A stretch of DNA of 64,000 nt from NCBI GenBank assembly GCA_947561395.2, contig OX387194.1, forward strand, positions 28,282,036 through 28,346,035, in the 5' to 3' direction. The translations under genes and the position numbers were made by a program. The DNA is from Buxus sempervirens (taxonomy: Eukaryota; Streptophyta; Magnoliopsida; Buxales; Buxaceae). How positions within the stretch are numbered: the first letter of the stretch is position 1; each line of letters starts with the position of its first letter. The notes under the pieces were generated by a model. It did no database searches. It saw only the letters and a list, made by a program, of their open reading frames with translations, and had not been told where the DNA came from. Of the stretch, positions 1 to 12,975 are shown in pieces.

Positions 1-43
1 ACCACTTTCCCTCTCGTCTCTGTCACTGATATCCTCTCTTTTC

Positions 44-48
<5 letters not shown>

Positions 49-84
<36 letters not shown>
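49..84. repeat. (CT)n microsatellite
   Basis: About 18 uninterrupted CT units lie in a pyrimidine-rich stretch. Such tracts are common in plant promoters and 5' leaders. Which transcript, if any, it belongs to cannot be decided here. Confidence 0.95.
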
Positions 85-88
<4 letters not shown>

Positions 89-2332
89 CGGTACTAAATG
101 GATGGCACAGGCGACACGTTCCGCCCGTGCCGCCCATTTCTCACCATATTGCAGCGGTTTGGTGCCGCTCCTAGCTGGAACTGGGCACGGCAAACCTTTT
201 GCAACTTCAAATTGCATTTTTGTGATTGTTTTTCTCCCAGGTCTCTGTCTTTCTCGCAAGCACAAAACAAAAAAGCCAAAGCCGAGAGATTGAGGAAACA
301 AGGAAACGCACAATTCGATTGAAGGTTTTTTTTTTCCTTAATCTCTAGTTTGATTCTACAGCAGCCCTGAGCTTTCAATCTTATTTGTTTGTGTTCCATA
401 ATATTTTCATGTTCTGTACATCTGTCGCTCGCCTCATCTCTAGATATTTCCACGTTATTATGTAAACCTGTCTTTCTGTTCTTTTTTGATGGATGTGATT
501 AGGTCGAAAATCTTTTTGTTTTCCTTGTTGGATTGACGTCTTGAATCAATGACTTTGTGCCAAATGATTTTATCCTTTTTTTTTTTTGAAAGTAAATTTC
601 AAATCGATTATATTCGGTTTGATTCCCATGATGGATTTTCTATAGTGGTTAGCATCTGCTAGAAATGTCATATGTTGCTGTTATTAAACACATACCGAGT
701 GAATTTCTATGCTTTCTACTATTTTTTTTATATTTCAAATCATTGAACATTGGACTGAGCTTGAGAGCTGGGTCGCTCATTTGGAAGGCAGTAACCGCCA
801 ACGTCTCCCTTCCCTTTTATGTCTCTCTTGCCTCTCCCTTATGTCTGCCTCTCTCGCTACTCTCATCCTTTATTCTGTCCCCGGAAATTTTTCTTTCCAT
901 CTAAAATCCAACTTAGGTTCGTTGGATCCGATGGCTGGTATTTCTTCGGAGGCCCTAACTAATGAGAACTACCTGTGTACAAGAATAACTGGAGAAACCC
1001 ATCTAGGTTCACCGGAGAATCAGGGATAAAAAATGGCGGTAACAACAGCAGGAGATGAAAGATCTTTGTGGTTTAAATTGATTCTGATTCAGAATTGGTG
1101 AGAAAATTCTATGGCAGGATCAACTGCCACAATCTTGCTTCCCGGGAGAATCTCATTGCATATAACTGCGTATGAGGATCTCATTTTGCTCAATCCTTTG
1201 TTGGATGCAGGATACGAGCTTATCAATTCTATTTTCTCTATAAGGTTATTTATTGTAACATAGTTCTAAATTTCGTGGCAAACATTGATTTTATGGCTAC
1301 AGATAAAAGCAACAATTTTCCATAAATTTTGTTGATTGAAGAATTTTCAAAATGGCCATGCATTCTGTATGGCTGATCCTCGATTTCATGCCCTCCTTCT
1401 CTCTTCCCCTCTCAATTTGTTGTTTTCTCTTTTTTACATATTCGGTTGTGTGAAATCCAACGATTACAAGCGCAAGCAAGACATGCTGTCGAAATTACTC
1501 ACTAATTGGGTGACACGGATGGCATTCACCCTCAATTTGTCCATTTCTAGCCATATTTTAGTGGTACATTGACACCACGTGGTTTTGGCATGGAAGAAAT
1601 TCTGTTGCTGGTGTGGCAAACCATGATAGTTGCAAATGTTCACATGCAAGTGTTTTTTTTTCCCCTCTTTTCTTTGGTGAAAATCTATCTCTTGACTCAT
1701 ATCAGTGCCTTACCCAAAAATGTCATATGAGAAGGTAACTGACTTGAAAAGGGAAAAAAATGTAAAATAAAAATTTAAAATGGTAAAGGTCTGTACAGAA
1801 GAGAAATATCGAAGAACATTTCTTGATTGTTCCAAATGAGAAGCTTCTTTGATTTGTGATCAACTAAAATCCAATGCCTAGGTATGGATAAGACTTCTGA
1901 ATGGAACTCCACAATTTCGAATCATTGTAGTTTATACATCCATATTCATTCATTTTTGAAGATATAAGTTCTAACAAATTATACACAAACTCATGACACT
2001 AATCCTTTTGGAAGATGGTAAATTGTTTGTTTGATTGCTTGCTTATTATTCAATTAAATTTCCATTAAGAAGTAGCCAAGTAGATAGCAATCAATAGCAT
2101 TCACTATCACTAAGATAGTGAATGCTGATAATATTCCGAAGTAAAGTGGATGGACTGAAAGATCTGGCATTCATACATTTTTTTTTCTTTTGATAAAAAT
2201 GTCAAATTTCTTGGATCCATTCTGTGTATAGTAAGCATTTTAGCTCTGCCTGTGCAGGACCTACTTGGGCCAATAGTGACAGTGAATTATGATACTATTG
2301 CCAAATAAAGTGGAGTGACTGCAGTTCAGGTA
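85..2332. other. Non-coding region upstream of the ZNHIT2-like gene
   Basis: I see no gene that can be supported. Short open frames occur on both strands near 98-450, but they have no recognisable domain and overlap the CT tract. The segment around 110-210 is GC-richer than its surroundings and may be part of a 5' leader or a dispersed repeat. The rest is AT-rich and low in information. Confidence 0.5.
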
Positions 2333-2340
2333 TATATACA
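2333..2340 (+). promoter_or_regulatory. Candidate TATA box of the ZNHIT2-like gene
   Basis: TATATATA lies 53 bases upstream of the start codon at 2393, which would put transcription start about 25-30 bases before the ATG. The distance suits a plant TATA box, but AT-rich DNA gives such matches by chance. An upstream non-coding exon is equally possible. Confidence 0.35.
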
Positions 2341-2392
2341 TTTTCAAGTGAAGACACAAGCCTGGTTGAAGCATTGAATTTTCAATTTGATA

Positions 2393-5300
2393 ATGGCGGA
2401 GACCATCCTAACGTCTGATAAACCATCAACATCATCCCAAATAGCGCCAGTGACCAAGATAATCTGCCATGTGTAAGTAATTCTGAGCTCTCTAGCTGGA
2501 ATAAACTGTTTATGATTTTTTCCTCATTGCTTGATTTGAATTTCCATGATACCTTTTCTTCACATATTTCTGCCATTAATTACTGGATTGGGAATCTTTG
2601 ACCAGCACAACTTTTAGATTTACTTGCCAAGAAATGGCAATGTATCTCAGAAATGGTACCTGATTTTTACATAGATGGAGGACCACAAAACCCATATGAG
2701 GCCATATTTCTAGAAAGTAGAAACAGTGGAAAAATAATCTCTCACTCTCTCTGTGCACATTGTTAGACCTTTTGAGCAGTTTAAGAACCACCATGCTTAT
2801 GATGGAGGACCATTCTCCTTCTTTGAGGCCACATGTCTAGCAATAATGGAAAATTAACACCCAGAACTGAGTGCTATCTCTGAGTGCAACAAGGCACTAA
2901 ATTAGTTTTCATTTATTTTCTTTTCTTTGAACTCACATTTCCATGGTACTAGCAATTGTGAATGTGCTTTGCATGTTGAGAATGATTTCTTCGTTCCTTT
3001 TTTTTTATAGACATGTGGTGATGAAATTTTATAGAAAGAAAAGGAGGAATACAAATCTAAAAGCAATACAAGGGTGCCAATAGAAAGGGTACCCCTCAAA
3101 ATAAAATCTACTAACTATTCGTACAAACACCAATATCCCCAAATACTAGAGAATGATTTCTTCGTTCCTTTAATATCAAATAAAAAACTATATTTATCTT
3201 TTGAATTATTTAAAAAAATATAAGTGTTGTGTATTGTTATAAAGTCATAGATTTCACATTTGGTTCTTTTGATTATGCTCCTTCAATATGATTATAATTC
3301 TCTTTTTCGCTATTTATATTAATTCATTTTGAAATTTTATTTGATATATACATTCTTTTTCTTTAGCACTTATGTTCCACTAAATTGGGACTCTAAATAG
3401 TTAGGCGATACTTTTGAGATAGAAATTTCAAAGCAATGGTATTTTAAATATGTGAAAGTAAAAAAAAAAAAAATACTTAAAGTAGTTCATGCTCTTAGGT
3501 CTTTTTAGAGTTTATAACTCAATATTATATCATTACAACTATATTATATATTATGGGTAGACATTAAAGTTAATATTATATTATAAGTACCAAAATAAAC
3601 CAAAACCTGTCACCAAGGCATGTTTTTTAATTTAAGGATATATTCTACTAATGTTTTATGTGTACTTTTATCTAAAGTTGAGCCATTATTCCTCTAGCTC
3701 AACTAAAACTCAAAAAACTGTATTTTTTTTGCCAATATAAAATATTATAAGCTGTTAATACAACTAAAATCTTAAAAATTATTTTGAGTACTTGTATAGA
3801 ATTTATTTTAAGGTCTAGTTCATGTCCTTATAGTTTGGAAATAAAATTATTATTTGATAGAATTCTTGAGAATTAAATTGTGTTTTTCCTTCTGTTTTGT
3901 TATTTTGATTTAATAAAATGTTGGTTAGATAAGGATTTGAAATTATTATAAGATTTGCTTAAATAATAAAGCACTAAATATTAGTGGATAAATAGTTCTA
4001 TTTAGCTATAGTTTTTTATTAATTAATAATCTAAATAGTCCCCTAATTTCTTAGTCATCATATTTTCTATTAATTTATAAATATCCTCATAGTAAAAAAA
4101 AGTATATTATTTAATTTAATATAAGAAGGTTGACAACATTTTCAATTATAATTATTTGAATAATTTTCTTCGGCATCCTCCTTTTCCTTTATATTCTTAG
4201 GAAATTTACAATTTTAATTATTTGATTAATTTTCTTTTTGTCCTTAAGGATTTATGATTCTATATGATAAATGTGTCATTATTTTTCCTTGTAATTTAAT
4301 ATAAGGAAACTATCTATAAAGATGAAAAATATTTTTCCTTTTTCTTAAGATTTTGAATAATAGTAAAATTCTCTCATCCATTGTTTTTTTTTTTTGTGTG
4401 TGTTTTGCCTAAGATTTGCTCATTTTGATTTTATTAAACAAGGGTTTACAATTATAGTGACATTTATTCAATAATTGTAGGGCTCTAAGAAGGGTAAAGG
4501 TTTTTTATTTAATCATGTGTTACTAATTAATAATCTATATAATAGATATAGATAGGATTATAAAAGAAGGGTTATTCTTCCTTTTTGTTATATTTTTAAT
4601 GAAAATAATATGAAGTAAAAGAAATGGGATTATAAAAAATGATAATGAATTATTATTATTGAAAATATAAGATAAAAACAAAATAACAAATTGTCATTCT
4701 AAATTTAATTAATAATCTAAAAAAATCCCTATTAAATAGATAAGGATATTGAAATATAGTAGGATTCTATTTTGGTTTTACCCAAAAAAAAAAGGATTCT
4801 TATTTGCTCCAATAATGCGGGCCCTAAAAAAGTCAAGAATTGCTAATATTGAAAATATAATATTAGAACAAAATAAAAATATAGGATTGTACATTTTTAA
4901 TGGATAATCTCAATAATCCCTATTAATTTGATAAGGATTTCAAAATATAGTAGGATTCTCTTTTGCTCCAATAATGTGAGCCTACAAAAATGGAAAGATT
5001 TATTAATTAACATAATATTAAATAAAAGTGCAATAAATAAATAATTAATAATAAATTTTTATAATTTAAGAGAAGAACAATATTTTATTGATTAATTATA
5101 TTAATAATAGCCAATTTTTTTATCCGATTTTTTGATTAATTAATATATATCCTCGTAGTAAAATATATTACCTAAGAGAATAAGATTTCTAATATTTCCA
5201 CTTATATTTAATTGGCTAATTTTCTTAGTCATCTTCTCTTTTATATATATATGTATTTTTGATAAGTGATGAAATTATATTGAATAAAGAGGAGGGAAAG

Positions 5301-8300
5301 ATACAAATATAAATACAAAAAACAGGAGTTAGATGAGAAGAAAAGGGGTGCCAAGACCATGGAGGTATTGTAAAGATGAGAAAAAACTAAAGATCTCAAC
5401 AAAAAGAAATATCACCAAAGACTAGAGAGGGGCTAATAGCTCCAAACTTGTCTAAACTGTCTGCAACATCATTAGCAACCCTAGGTATGTGTTTGAATGA
5501 GATGTTCAAACCTCACACCAAGGATCTTGCGAGTTGAATCAACTCCATTTATCTCCATGGTCCTGAGTTCTCTCTACTCATCCACCTCAAAATATTGGCT
5601 GCATCCCCTTCAATCACAACCTCCTGAAGCCCCAATGTGTGGATATGTCATAACCCTATAATAAGTGCAAGAAGCTCGGTTTGAGTGGAGTCAGACTCTC
5701 CTATAGGTCCACGAAAAGCGGAAATGACTTCACCCAAGTGGTTCTTGAAAACTCCTCAAACACTTGCGTAGCCAAGATTTTCCAATGAACATCCATCAAA
5801 GTTCAATTTGATGGTCCCTTCCATTGGTGGTATCCAGGCACAAGAAGATAATGCTACCACTGGCAATGAGAACCAAACTATACCCCAACTCCTCACAACA
5901 TCAATCTCAGAAATACTAATGAACTTCAGGTATCTCATAGCCCTCGATGCAACCGCCAACCTAATGGATTCAGGCTTCAGCCACTGCTAATCTGGAGGAT
6001 CTTTTCTCGTAAAAAATTCTATTGTTTCTTTCCTTCCATATGAACTACAATATTGTGTGAAACACTAATCTGTACAAAACCTTCCCCCGCCTTCCTAGGC
6101 CCAAAAATTTCCATTGACAAAGCAAGCCCAGCACCTTCTCAGGCATAACCCAACTCTCGCCAATCTCCTTGAGGAAGCAACTCCATATCCCTCTAGCAAA
6201 GTCATAATGGACAAAGGGGTGGTCTACAGTCTCTCCCTGGCACATGCATAGGATACAAACATTGGGCGATATAGATAGCCACTTTCTTTTCTTTTCTTTT
6301 CTTTTTTTTTGGTTTGGAGGTGATCCGTCATGGTAATTATGTATAGCAAAACAGTCCACACAAAAAATTTGATCTTAGGTGGAACTAAAGGTCTCCAAAG
6401 AAGAGAGCTAGGGAGGGGACGAGATGGGGAAAGAGATTCAGCCCTACATACCTAAAAAATGATCAACAAGAAAAAGAACCTGAAGGTTCTAGGCGCCAAA
6501 TTCGAATGACAGAGTAGTCAGGGTCTATGGACACATCCTTAAGGAGCTCCAGAAAAGACACCAATTCCAATTACTTAGAGTCTCGCAATTCCCTTCTAAA
6601 AGGGAGATGCCAATCTAAATGGTGTGAGAACATCATTGACAAGAGCACCTTGGAAAGAACCACACGAAACAAATTGGGGAATGAAATGGAAAGGGTTGAG
6701 GAGCCACACCAAAGGTTTTGCCAAATGAGATGGAGGAACTAAACACGACCGAAAAACGAACATGAGAATGGAACATAGTAGCTAAGGGCGCCACATTCTT
6801 CCATCGGCTAAGAGTTGAAGAGCATACTCTCTCGTTAACATCCCAACCATTAATTGAAAGACCATATTTGGAGCCAATCACTTGACGCCATAGGATATTC
6901 CTCTCATTGTTGAAACACCACAGCCATTTAGCAAGTAATGCTGAGTTTCAAGCATAAAGGTTTCCTAAATCAATCTCTCCTTGATTCTTTCTCTTGCACA
7001 CATCTTGCCATTTAACTAGGTGGTCCTTTTTAAAACCCTCCACCCTCCCACAAAAAATCCCTTTGCAGTTTTAAAAATAATGTTCGCGACCCTCATAGGC
7101 ATCCTAAACATGGACATATAGTACAATGGAAGATTAGAAAGGGCTGATTTAATGATGGTGATTCTCCCACCAAATAGAGATAGTTTCTCTTTTATATTTC
7201 TTCACATTATTAATGACAATAATATAAAATAAAAAACAGTTTTATTTTTCTTTAGGATAAGTATTATTTTAAATAAAAAAATACTTTTCCATTGATGCCT
7301 TAAAGGCTTTTATCTTGGAACAATTTTATATTAAAAAACAAAAGATGATGAGAGATTTCATTCCATTAAATTGACCCTAAAATTGTTTTTCAGCTTTCTT
7401 GAAGATTGAGGATTTTTTTAAATGGGGATTCTAAATGAGAAAGGTGCTTTTGACAATAAAGATTCTAATGAAGGATATTTTGGGTATTTGAAAGTAGAAA
7501 CACTTAAGATTGTTGGTTATTTTTTAGTAGCATAGAGTATAGATTTGTAATTCTTATTATTTTGTGATAATTATTAAGTAGTTCAATATTAAGATGTATG
7601 CTTATTGCTATATAATGTCTCCATGACATGCATTGACTCTCTTTTCATCTGTTCTGTCTTATTGCAGATGCCAAAAGCAATTTTCGCAATATACTTGCCC
7701 TCGATGCAATTCTCGATATTGTTCCCTCCCTTGCTACAAGGTTAGCTTAATTCTTTTTTTTTTCCTATGGAAGGGAACAAATTTATATTAAAAAGAGAAC
7801 ATAATCTATTAAGTCAAATACTTAAATGAATTAATGGTTTCTTCATTTTTATTTTTCTGATTTAATATTAAAATATGAACCATAGCTTGATATAAATCCC
7901 ATCAAAGCACAATTTGGGATAGACTAACAATAAATCCTGCCTTGGAATTTTTCTGCAAAGCGTTGATGCTTAGACTCAAACTTACTTGTTTACCCTGAAA
8001 ACCAGAAGTTTTTACCATAAGGCAGTCCCCTTTTAAATTACAGTATCATCATTATTGTTATCTTAAATGAATGGAACTTCTAAGATTTCTATGAGTTTTA
8101 TCTTTAGCACCCTTTTTCCTCATCTTGTACTTTTTCCTCATCATGTAATATGTAATGAGGTTTGGGTTTTTGCGTTTTATTTGGGTTATATTAACCCATT
8201 GTTGTTCTTCCTTGTCTTGTACTTTTTCCTTTTAAATTACAATATCATCATTATTGTCATCTTAAATGACAATATTATTGTACTTTTTCCCCTTTTAAAT

Positions 8301-9196
8301 TACAATATCATCGTTATTGTCATCTTAAATGAATGGAACTTATAAGATTTCTATGAGTTTTATCTTTAGAACCCTTTTTCCTCATCATGTAATATGTAAT
8401 GAGGTTTGGGTTTTTGCTTTTTATTTGGGTTATTAACCCATTGTTATTCTTCTACGTCTTGTACTTTGACAACTATATTAGATTTTAACATCCCAGTAAA
8501 TACTTGTAAGGTATCTCACCTCTATCTTGTTTTTTTCCTTTTTCTTATTTTTTTCAAGGTGCCGGTCATCATTTGCATGATTCATGTCATTATGTTTTAT
8601 TAGTATGATGGAATCATCTTGAATCCTCTTTATAGTATGTTATTCACTTGTAATTCTGTGTATAGATTATATGAATTTGCTGTCCTGTGGATTCCTAGGA
8701 AATATATCAAAATAGTTCTGATGAAGGTACATAATAAGGCGTCAAGGATTTTTTCTGCTTTTGATTGTTCTTGTATGTGCTTATTTTTTTATAGGCTCAC
8801 AGCCTTCACTGCACTGAGTCCTTCATGCGAGAAAATGTTATGGACGAACTGCAACAAATGCAACCAGATGATGAAACAAAACAAAAAATGCTTGACATAC
8901 TCAAACGGTTTCAGTCAGAAGAGGGTATGGATAGCATGGAAGAGGATGGTATGTTCTATTTCCTTGCTTTGAATATCTTATAACATTTCTTGTTATGCTT
9001 GAGTAATATATTGACATGTTCTTAACTTTCACTCCATGCTGCTAAAATTTTGCTATTTCTCACATGGAATTCAGTTGGAAATAGCTAATTCCCCAAGATT
9101 CTACCATGGCTGAAATTTTGGTTCATGTTGCTCGAAATTTCAGCAATGAGTGCACTTCTTCATTCTTGAAATTGCTCTTTTGATGGCAATTTTGCT

Positions 9197-9256
<60 letters not shown>

Positions 9257-12200
9257 CACACACACACACACACACACACATCTTTTCATAATTAATAAAA
9301 ATGGTGTTAATAGTATAAAGGGAAGAGATGATGCACAATTCCTAAAGGGAAAAACCCAGTCCCCACCCCTAAAAGAATAAAAAATCTTAATAGTATCCCT
9401 TCCCCTTCCCAACAGTCCAAAACAGAATTTGAAAGGATACATCCTGTGGAAAAAAAATGGCTTCTCAAAAGGAAAACCACATTCCTCATTCTCTTTTCCC
9501 CCCTATTTCTTCAAAAGTTGCTTAAAGATCCTCTCTCTCTCTCTCTTTTATTCCTAAACATGGCAAAGAATCAACATGTTCAGAAGATGAGTGTTACTGA
9601 GATGAGAATGCTAAGATGGACTTATGTCAACACTAAGAAAGATAAAATAAGAAATGAAGACATTCGAAGTGGTTAGGCATAGCATGCATTAGGGATAAAA
9701 TGGAGGAAAGTAGGTTAAGGTGGTTTAGTCATGTAAAGCAGAGACCTAAAGATGCACTTGTTAGAAGGTATAAGAATATGCAAATTGAAAGGACCTAAGC
9801 AAGCAAGAGGAAGACCTAAAAAATACATGGATGGAGTCTATAAACAAGATTTACAAAAATATAAAGTAACTGAATCTATGATTTTTGATAGAGTGAGATG
9901 GAGAGACAAGATTCATGCCGCCGACCCCACTTTGGGGGAAACTTGCTTATGATGATGATGATGATGATTATTATTATTTCTAAGCATTTTGTAAATGAAA
10001 AAAACACTTCATATTTATTAAAAATTAAAGTATCGTCATAAATGCAAGTTTTAGGTAAGGTTTTTTTTTTTGTTTCCTTTAAGTTTTGATACTGGTAGAC
10101 CTAATCAAAACATATAATGTTATTATAGACATCCAATCTATTAATAACTTTTATTTTTGACAAAATATAATAAATATGTAATGTGTGTGTAAAAGAATAG
10201 ATAGAAATTAATATATTACTATTCTGAAGTTATTATTGAATAAGTAATTAATGTTAATGTAGTTAAAACTGTTGTAAAAATTCGATTGATTTGGCCAATT
10301 GTTCATCCAAGTAGTTGGCCATTATTAATGATATTATTTTTTATTCTAAATAATAAAAAATCAAAAACACAAATTTATTAAGAAATTTAAATTATGAAAA
10401 AAGTATTATTATCAAAAAGGTTAATGGACAATTCTTAATCCTAGTAGCTAGCTATTGATGAACTATAAAACCATTTATATATTTAAATATTGATAAAATT
10501 AGAAGTCGAAGAATTATAAAATTTCTGAAAATATGAAAAATGTAAGTGTGTTAGAAGAGGTCAATGTGCAATAATAAAATTTGAAAATATTGAAAAATGT
10601 AAAATTGATATTGATGTGTTAAATTAGATCCTTTTTATGTTTATGAAGTTATAGGCTTCTATTTCTTTATTTCAATGGTATTTTGCCATGTTAGCCTAGA
10701 TATCTGCCACATACATCCATTTTGGCATATTTTGTGTCATTTCTGACATTCTTTCTTTTTGAAACCACTTTAAAATTTTATAGTATAATTTAATTATTTA
10801 TGCATTATTAATATTTCCTCCATATGATATATAATCATATATATAATGATGAAAACTTGCCTATATTTAAATTGACTGATTTTGAATGCTTTGTTGTTTA
10901 GGTGTAGTCTACTCTCATTTACAACCCTCAGGTTGTATTTGCTTAGGTAGAAAACAGTGGAAAGGGAAGTATATAGTGCTTTCCTTTCCTTTCCATTTCT
11001 TTCCTTTCATTTTGAGAGGAAAACTTTTAGAGAGCTTGGTACTGGAAAAACTGAGCTATTTTGGAAAATTAATTTCTGATGCGCCTATATTTTCCTATGA
11101 ACCAAACAAACAAATTTTGATGGAAAATTCATTTTTCCTTTCCTATAGATTCCATTTAGGCAAACACAACCATAAGAATTTCAACTGAAAATCTCAAGTA
11201 TTTAGTTAAATATAACTAAAATTTACCCCCGAAGCCAAAAGTCTTCACTAGAATGCAGCCAACATTCACTCATTTTCCCTGCAAACTGTGATATAGAGTG
11301 GGTTGTCTTTCTCATCGTGTAGAATGTTGTCTGCTGCCTGCAATTGCAAAATCCCAGTTTTGATATTGTCAAATTGCCACTTGATTACTGTTTCTGCTGA
11401 ACAACCTATCCAACGGAATTTTGTTTATGCAACTTCAAGTTGATTTGTTTTTTTTCTTTTGTCAGATTCCACTCTGTCGGAAGAGACTATCCAAAAGATT
11501 TCATCAGGTAATTTTATTTTTATTTTTATTTTCCATATTTTCACCTTTTGTTGATATTTAAAACTCCAGTGAGAGCTTTATGATTGTTATTTTGTATCTT
11601 GCAACTGATCCTGTCCTATTTATCTGATAAGCGGACCCCACTCCTTTTTGTTTATTATGAATGCATGAATTTTGTATTCATTTGCCGAATGGATCAGCTT
11701 ATAGCTTCTATTTTAACTGGACCCTCTTTTGTATTGCTATGTGCCACTTGGTTGTGTCACTTTGTTCTCCATACACTCTCCTTTCACTCATCAGGACATC
11801 AAATCAGTTTGGATGACTTGTCTCACGAGGAAAAGAAGCAGTTCCACAGGGCGATAGCATCTGGAGAGTTGAGCAAAATGATAGAGCCATGGGATCCCTG
11901 GTGGTTGAAGCCATCTGCCAGAAAAATATTTCTGAGCCATGATGGAGTTCAGCTTATTCAGCCAGTTCACAAGCAAGAGACAGAGATTCCAGCACCAGGT
12001 CTTGAAGGTAGTCAGTTAAGTGATATCCCACCTGGGCCTGAAATGCCGCTGCCACCATTGAGCAACCTACTTTCAACCGAGCCATCACCCTTACTGGCAT
12101 TCCACTTGATTGACATTATATACAGCTACTGCTTTGCTCTTCGACTCTACAATGGTGATTGGAAATCTGATGCCCTAGGTGCTGCCATGGTGGTCTTGAG

Positions 12201-12678
12201 TTTCTCTGCAGTCCTGGGTGTAGGTGGGCAACCAGAAACCCTGTCAGAAGCTCTGTCATACTGCCTGGAGCAGATATGCTCTCCTGCATACAGACATGCA
12301 GGTGGCTTGGCGTTCGGATTGGGACTCATAAATGACATTGAAACCATACTGACCCTTGGAGGAGATGCTCTAGTGTGCTTGTTGTGTGATCTGCAGCGAC
12401 TAATTCTAGCTGGAGAAAGGGATCTCAAGTCTGAGAAACCAAGAAAGTTGAGAAGATCAGAAATCAGGACAAAGCTTAGGCATGCAGACAGGAAGATTTA
12501 TTTCATGATGTGTTGGGTTCATGAGCAACCGAGGGAGGCTTGGTCCTCCTTGGCAACCGTTGTGGGGGTGGAGAAGAGATCTATGTTAGCCTTGGATAAT
12601 GGTGGGAGTAAGCCTGTTAAAGCAGATGATGCCAAGGGTGAATGTAAGGGCAAGATTCTTATCCAGGAGATCCCCTGA
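2393..12678 (+). CDS. ZNHIT2: Zinc finger HIT domain-containing protein 2 homolog (5 exons)
   Basis: Five exons join in frame: 2393-2472, 7668-7740, 8795-8948, 11466-11507 and 11795-12678, giving 410 residues. All introns are GT-AG and the phases agree at every junction. Residues 25-57 form the zf-HIT domain, with eight expected ligands at C25, C28, C37, C40, C45, C49, H53 and C57; the motif CPRCNSRYC is visible. The fingers are split across exons 1-3. The large last exon carries the conserved C-terminal region with LSHEEKKQFHRAI and EPWDPWW. Known family: animal ZNHIT2 works with R2TP/RUVBL chaperone complexes in assembling U5 snRNP; the same role here is inferred. The ATG is chosen because it gives a typical short leader before the first zinc ligand. 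Introns are long (5195, 1054, 2517 and 287 bases) and full of repeats. Exon 4 is only 42 bases. Confidence 0.93.
2978..3171 (-). mobile_element. Short LINE-tail (or SINE-like) insertion with 23-bp target duplication
   Basis: A perfect 23-base direct repeat at 2978-3000 and 3149-3171 flanks 148 inserted bases. The insert begins with a T run on +, i.e. an A tail on -. Its sequence resembles the tail of the LINE at 5247-7184, sharing TTGGCACCC and AATTTCATCAC blocks on -. This is the signature of target-primed reverse transcription. It lies in intron 1 of the ZNHIT2-like gene, in antisense. Confidence 0.85.
3172..5233. repeat. AT-rich intron 1 sequence with diverged repeated units
   Basis: No gene is seen. 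Several related blocks recur, containing an AATAATCT motif followed by TCCCTATTAA and a TAGTAGGATTCT block. The clearest pair starts near 4709 and 4902, about 193 bases apart, with weaker relatives near 4024 and 4529. This looks like old, degraded local duplication. Confidence 0.5.
5247..7184 (-). mobile_element. 5'-truncated L1-type LINE fragment
   Basis: Read on -, the segment runs through the C-terminal part of an L1-type reverse transcriptase (block around 7030-7180 with KSALSNLPLYY), a zf-RVT zinc-binding region near 6200-6290 (CILCMCQGETVDHPF) and an RNase H start near 5770-5830 (IKLNFDGCS). Stops and frameshifts break it throughout. A 13-bp direct repeat at 5234-5246 and 7185-7197 brackets it and fits a target-site duplication. 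The 5' end, including endonuclease and most of the reverse transcriptase, is absent. It lies in intron 1 of the ZNHIT2-like gene, antisense to it. Confidence 0.85.
8030..8467. repeat. Imperfect direct duplication in ZNHIT2 intron 2
   Basis: Two near-identical blocks of about 170-200 bases, at about 8030-8210 and 8294-8467, share a long stretch beginning at an ATCTTAAATGAATGGAACTT motif. A partial third copy (8228-8290) lies between them. Differences are small indels and substitutions. No coding content is seen. Confidence 0.8.
9203..9280. repeat. Compound (CT)n-(CA)n microsatellite
   Basis: About 25 CT units (9203-9253) are followed directly by about 12 CA units (9256-9280) in intron 3 of the ZNHIT2-like gene. 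It is likely length-variable. Confidence 0.97.
9560..9975 (+). mobile_element. RTE-type LINE 3' fragment
   Basis: The decayed frame carries the end of an RTE-clade reverse transcriptase, with MRMLRWTYV, RLRWFSHVKQR and RGRPKKYMDG blocks and a final ADPTLGE. It ends in an ATG-triplet tract (9948-9968), a typical tail of plant RTE elements. Stops interrupt it, and the upstream part is missing. It lies sense-oriented inside intron 3 of the ZNHIT2-like gene. Confidence 0.8.
10931..11171. mobile_element. Candidate MITE
   Basis: The 241-base segment starts GGTTGTATTTGCTTA and ends with the near-complement TAGGCAAACACAACC (13 of 15 positions pair). It has no coding capacity. Target duplication is not clear, so the superfamily is not assigned. 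Confidence 0.6.
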
Positions 12679-12961
12679 GACAGTCATCTTAAGAGGGGTG
12701 TGTTGGATCTTACCTTATGCTGACTTGCTGGATGGTGGTGTTAAAAGACGGTTTCGGTTCACCCACAAAACCCAGAACCTCTTTGTTGGTTCTGTTCCAA
12801 AGTCAAGGGCAATTTAAAACACTCATGTAGGCTTGATTCATCAGTGACATTACCATTACCAAGTTAGTCTTCTGTATGTGTATATCAAGTTTCAGGGTAG
12901 GCACCTTTGCCATGTGGCAAAAGGTACGTGCCTTTCCTTTTGAAGATAAATTTAAATTCAG
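12679..12961. other. 3' flank of the ZNHIT2-like gene with a short hairpin
   Basis: The presumed 3' untranslated region follows the stop codon. A compact inverted repeat at about 12898-12932 (AGGCACCTTTGCCA and its near-complement) could fold. No canonical AATAAA signal is seen close by. Confidence 0.45.
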
Positions 12962-12975
12962 TCACTTACTTGCAC

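Noticed and set aside
98..322. Open frame whose end looks like a TPR-type start (KKAKAERLRKQGNAQFD)
   Set aside because: It is short, next to a CT microsatellite, and lacks any following TPR helix or splice continuation.
9140..9442. 100-codon frame on - and a partner on +
   Set aside because: Both are mostly translations of the CT/CA microsatellite (repeating Arg-Glu or Ser-Leu, and Val-Cys).
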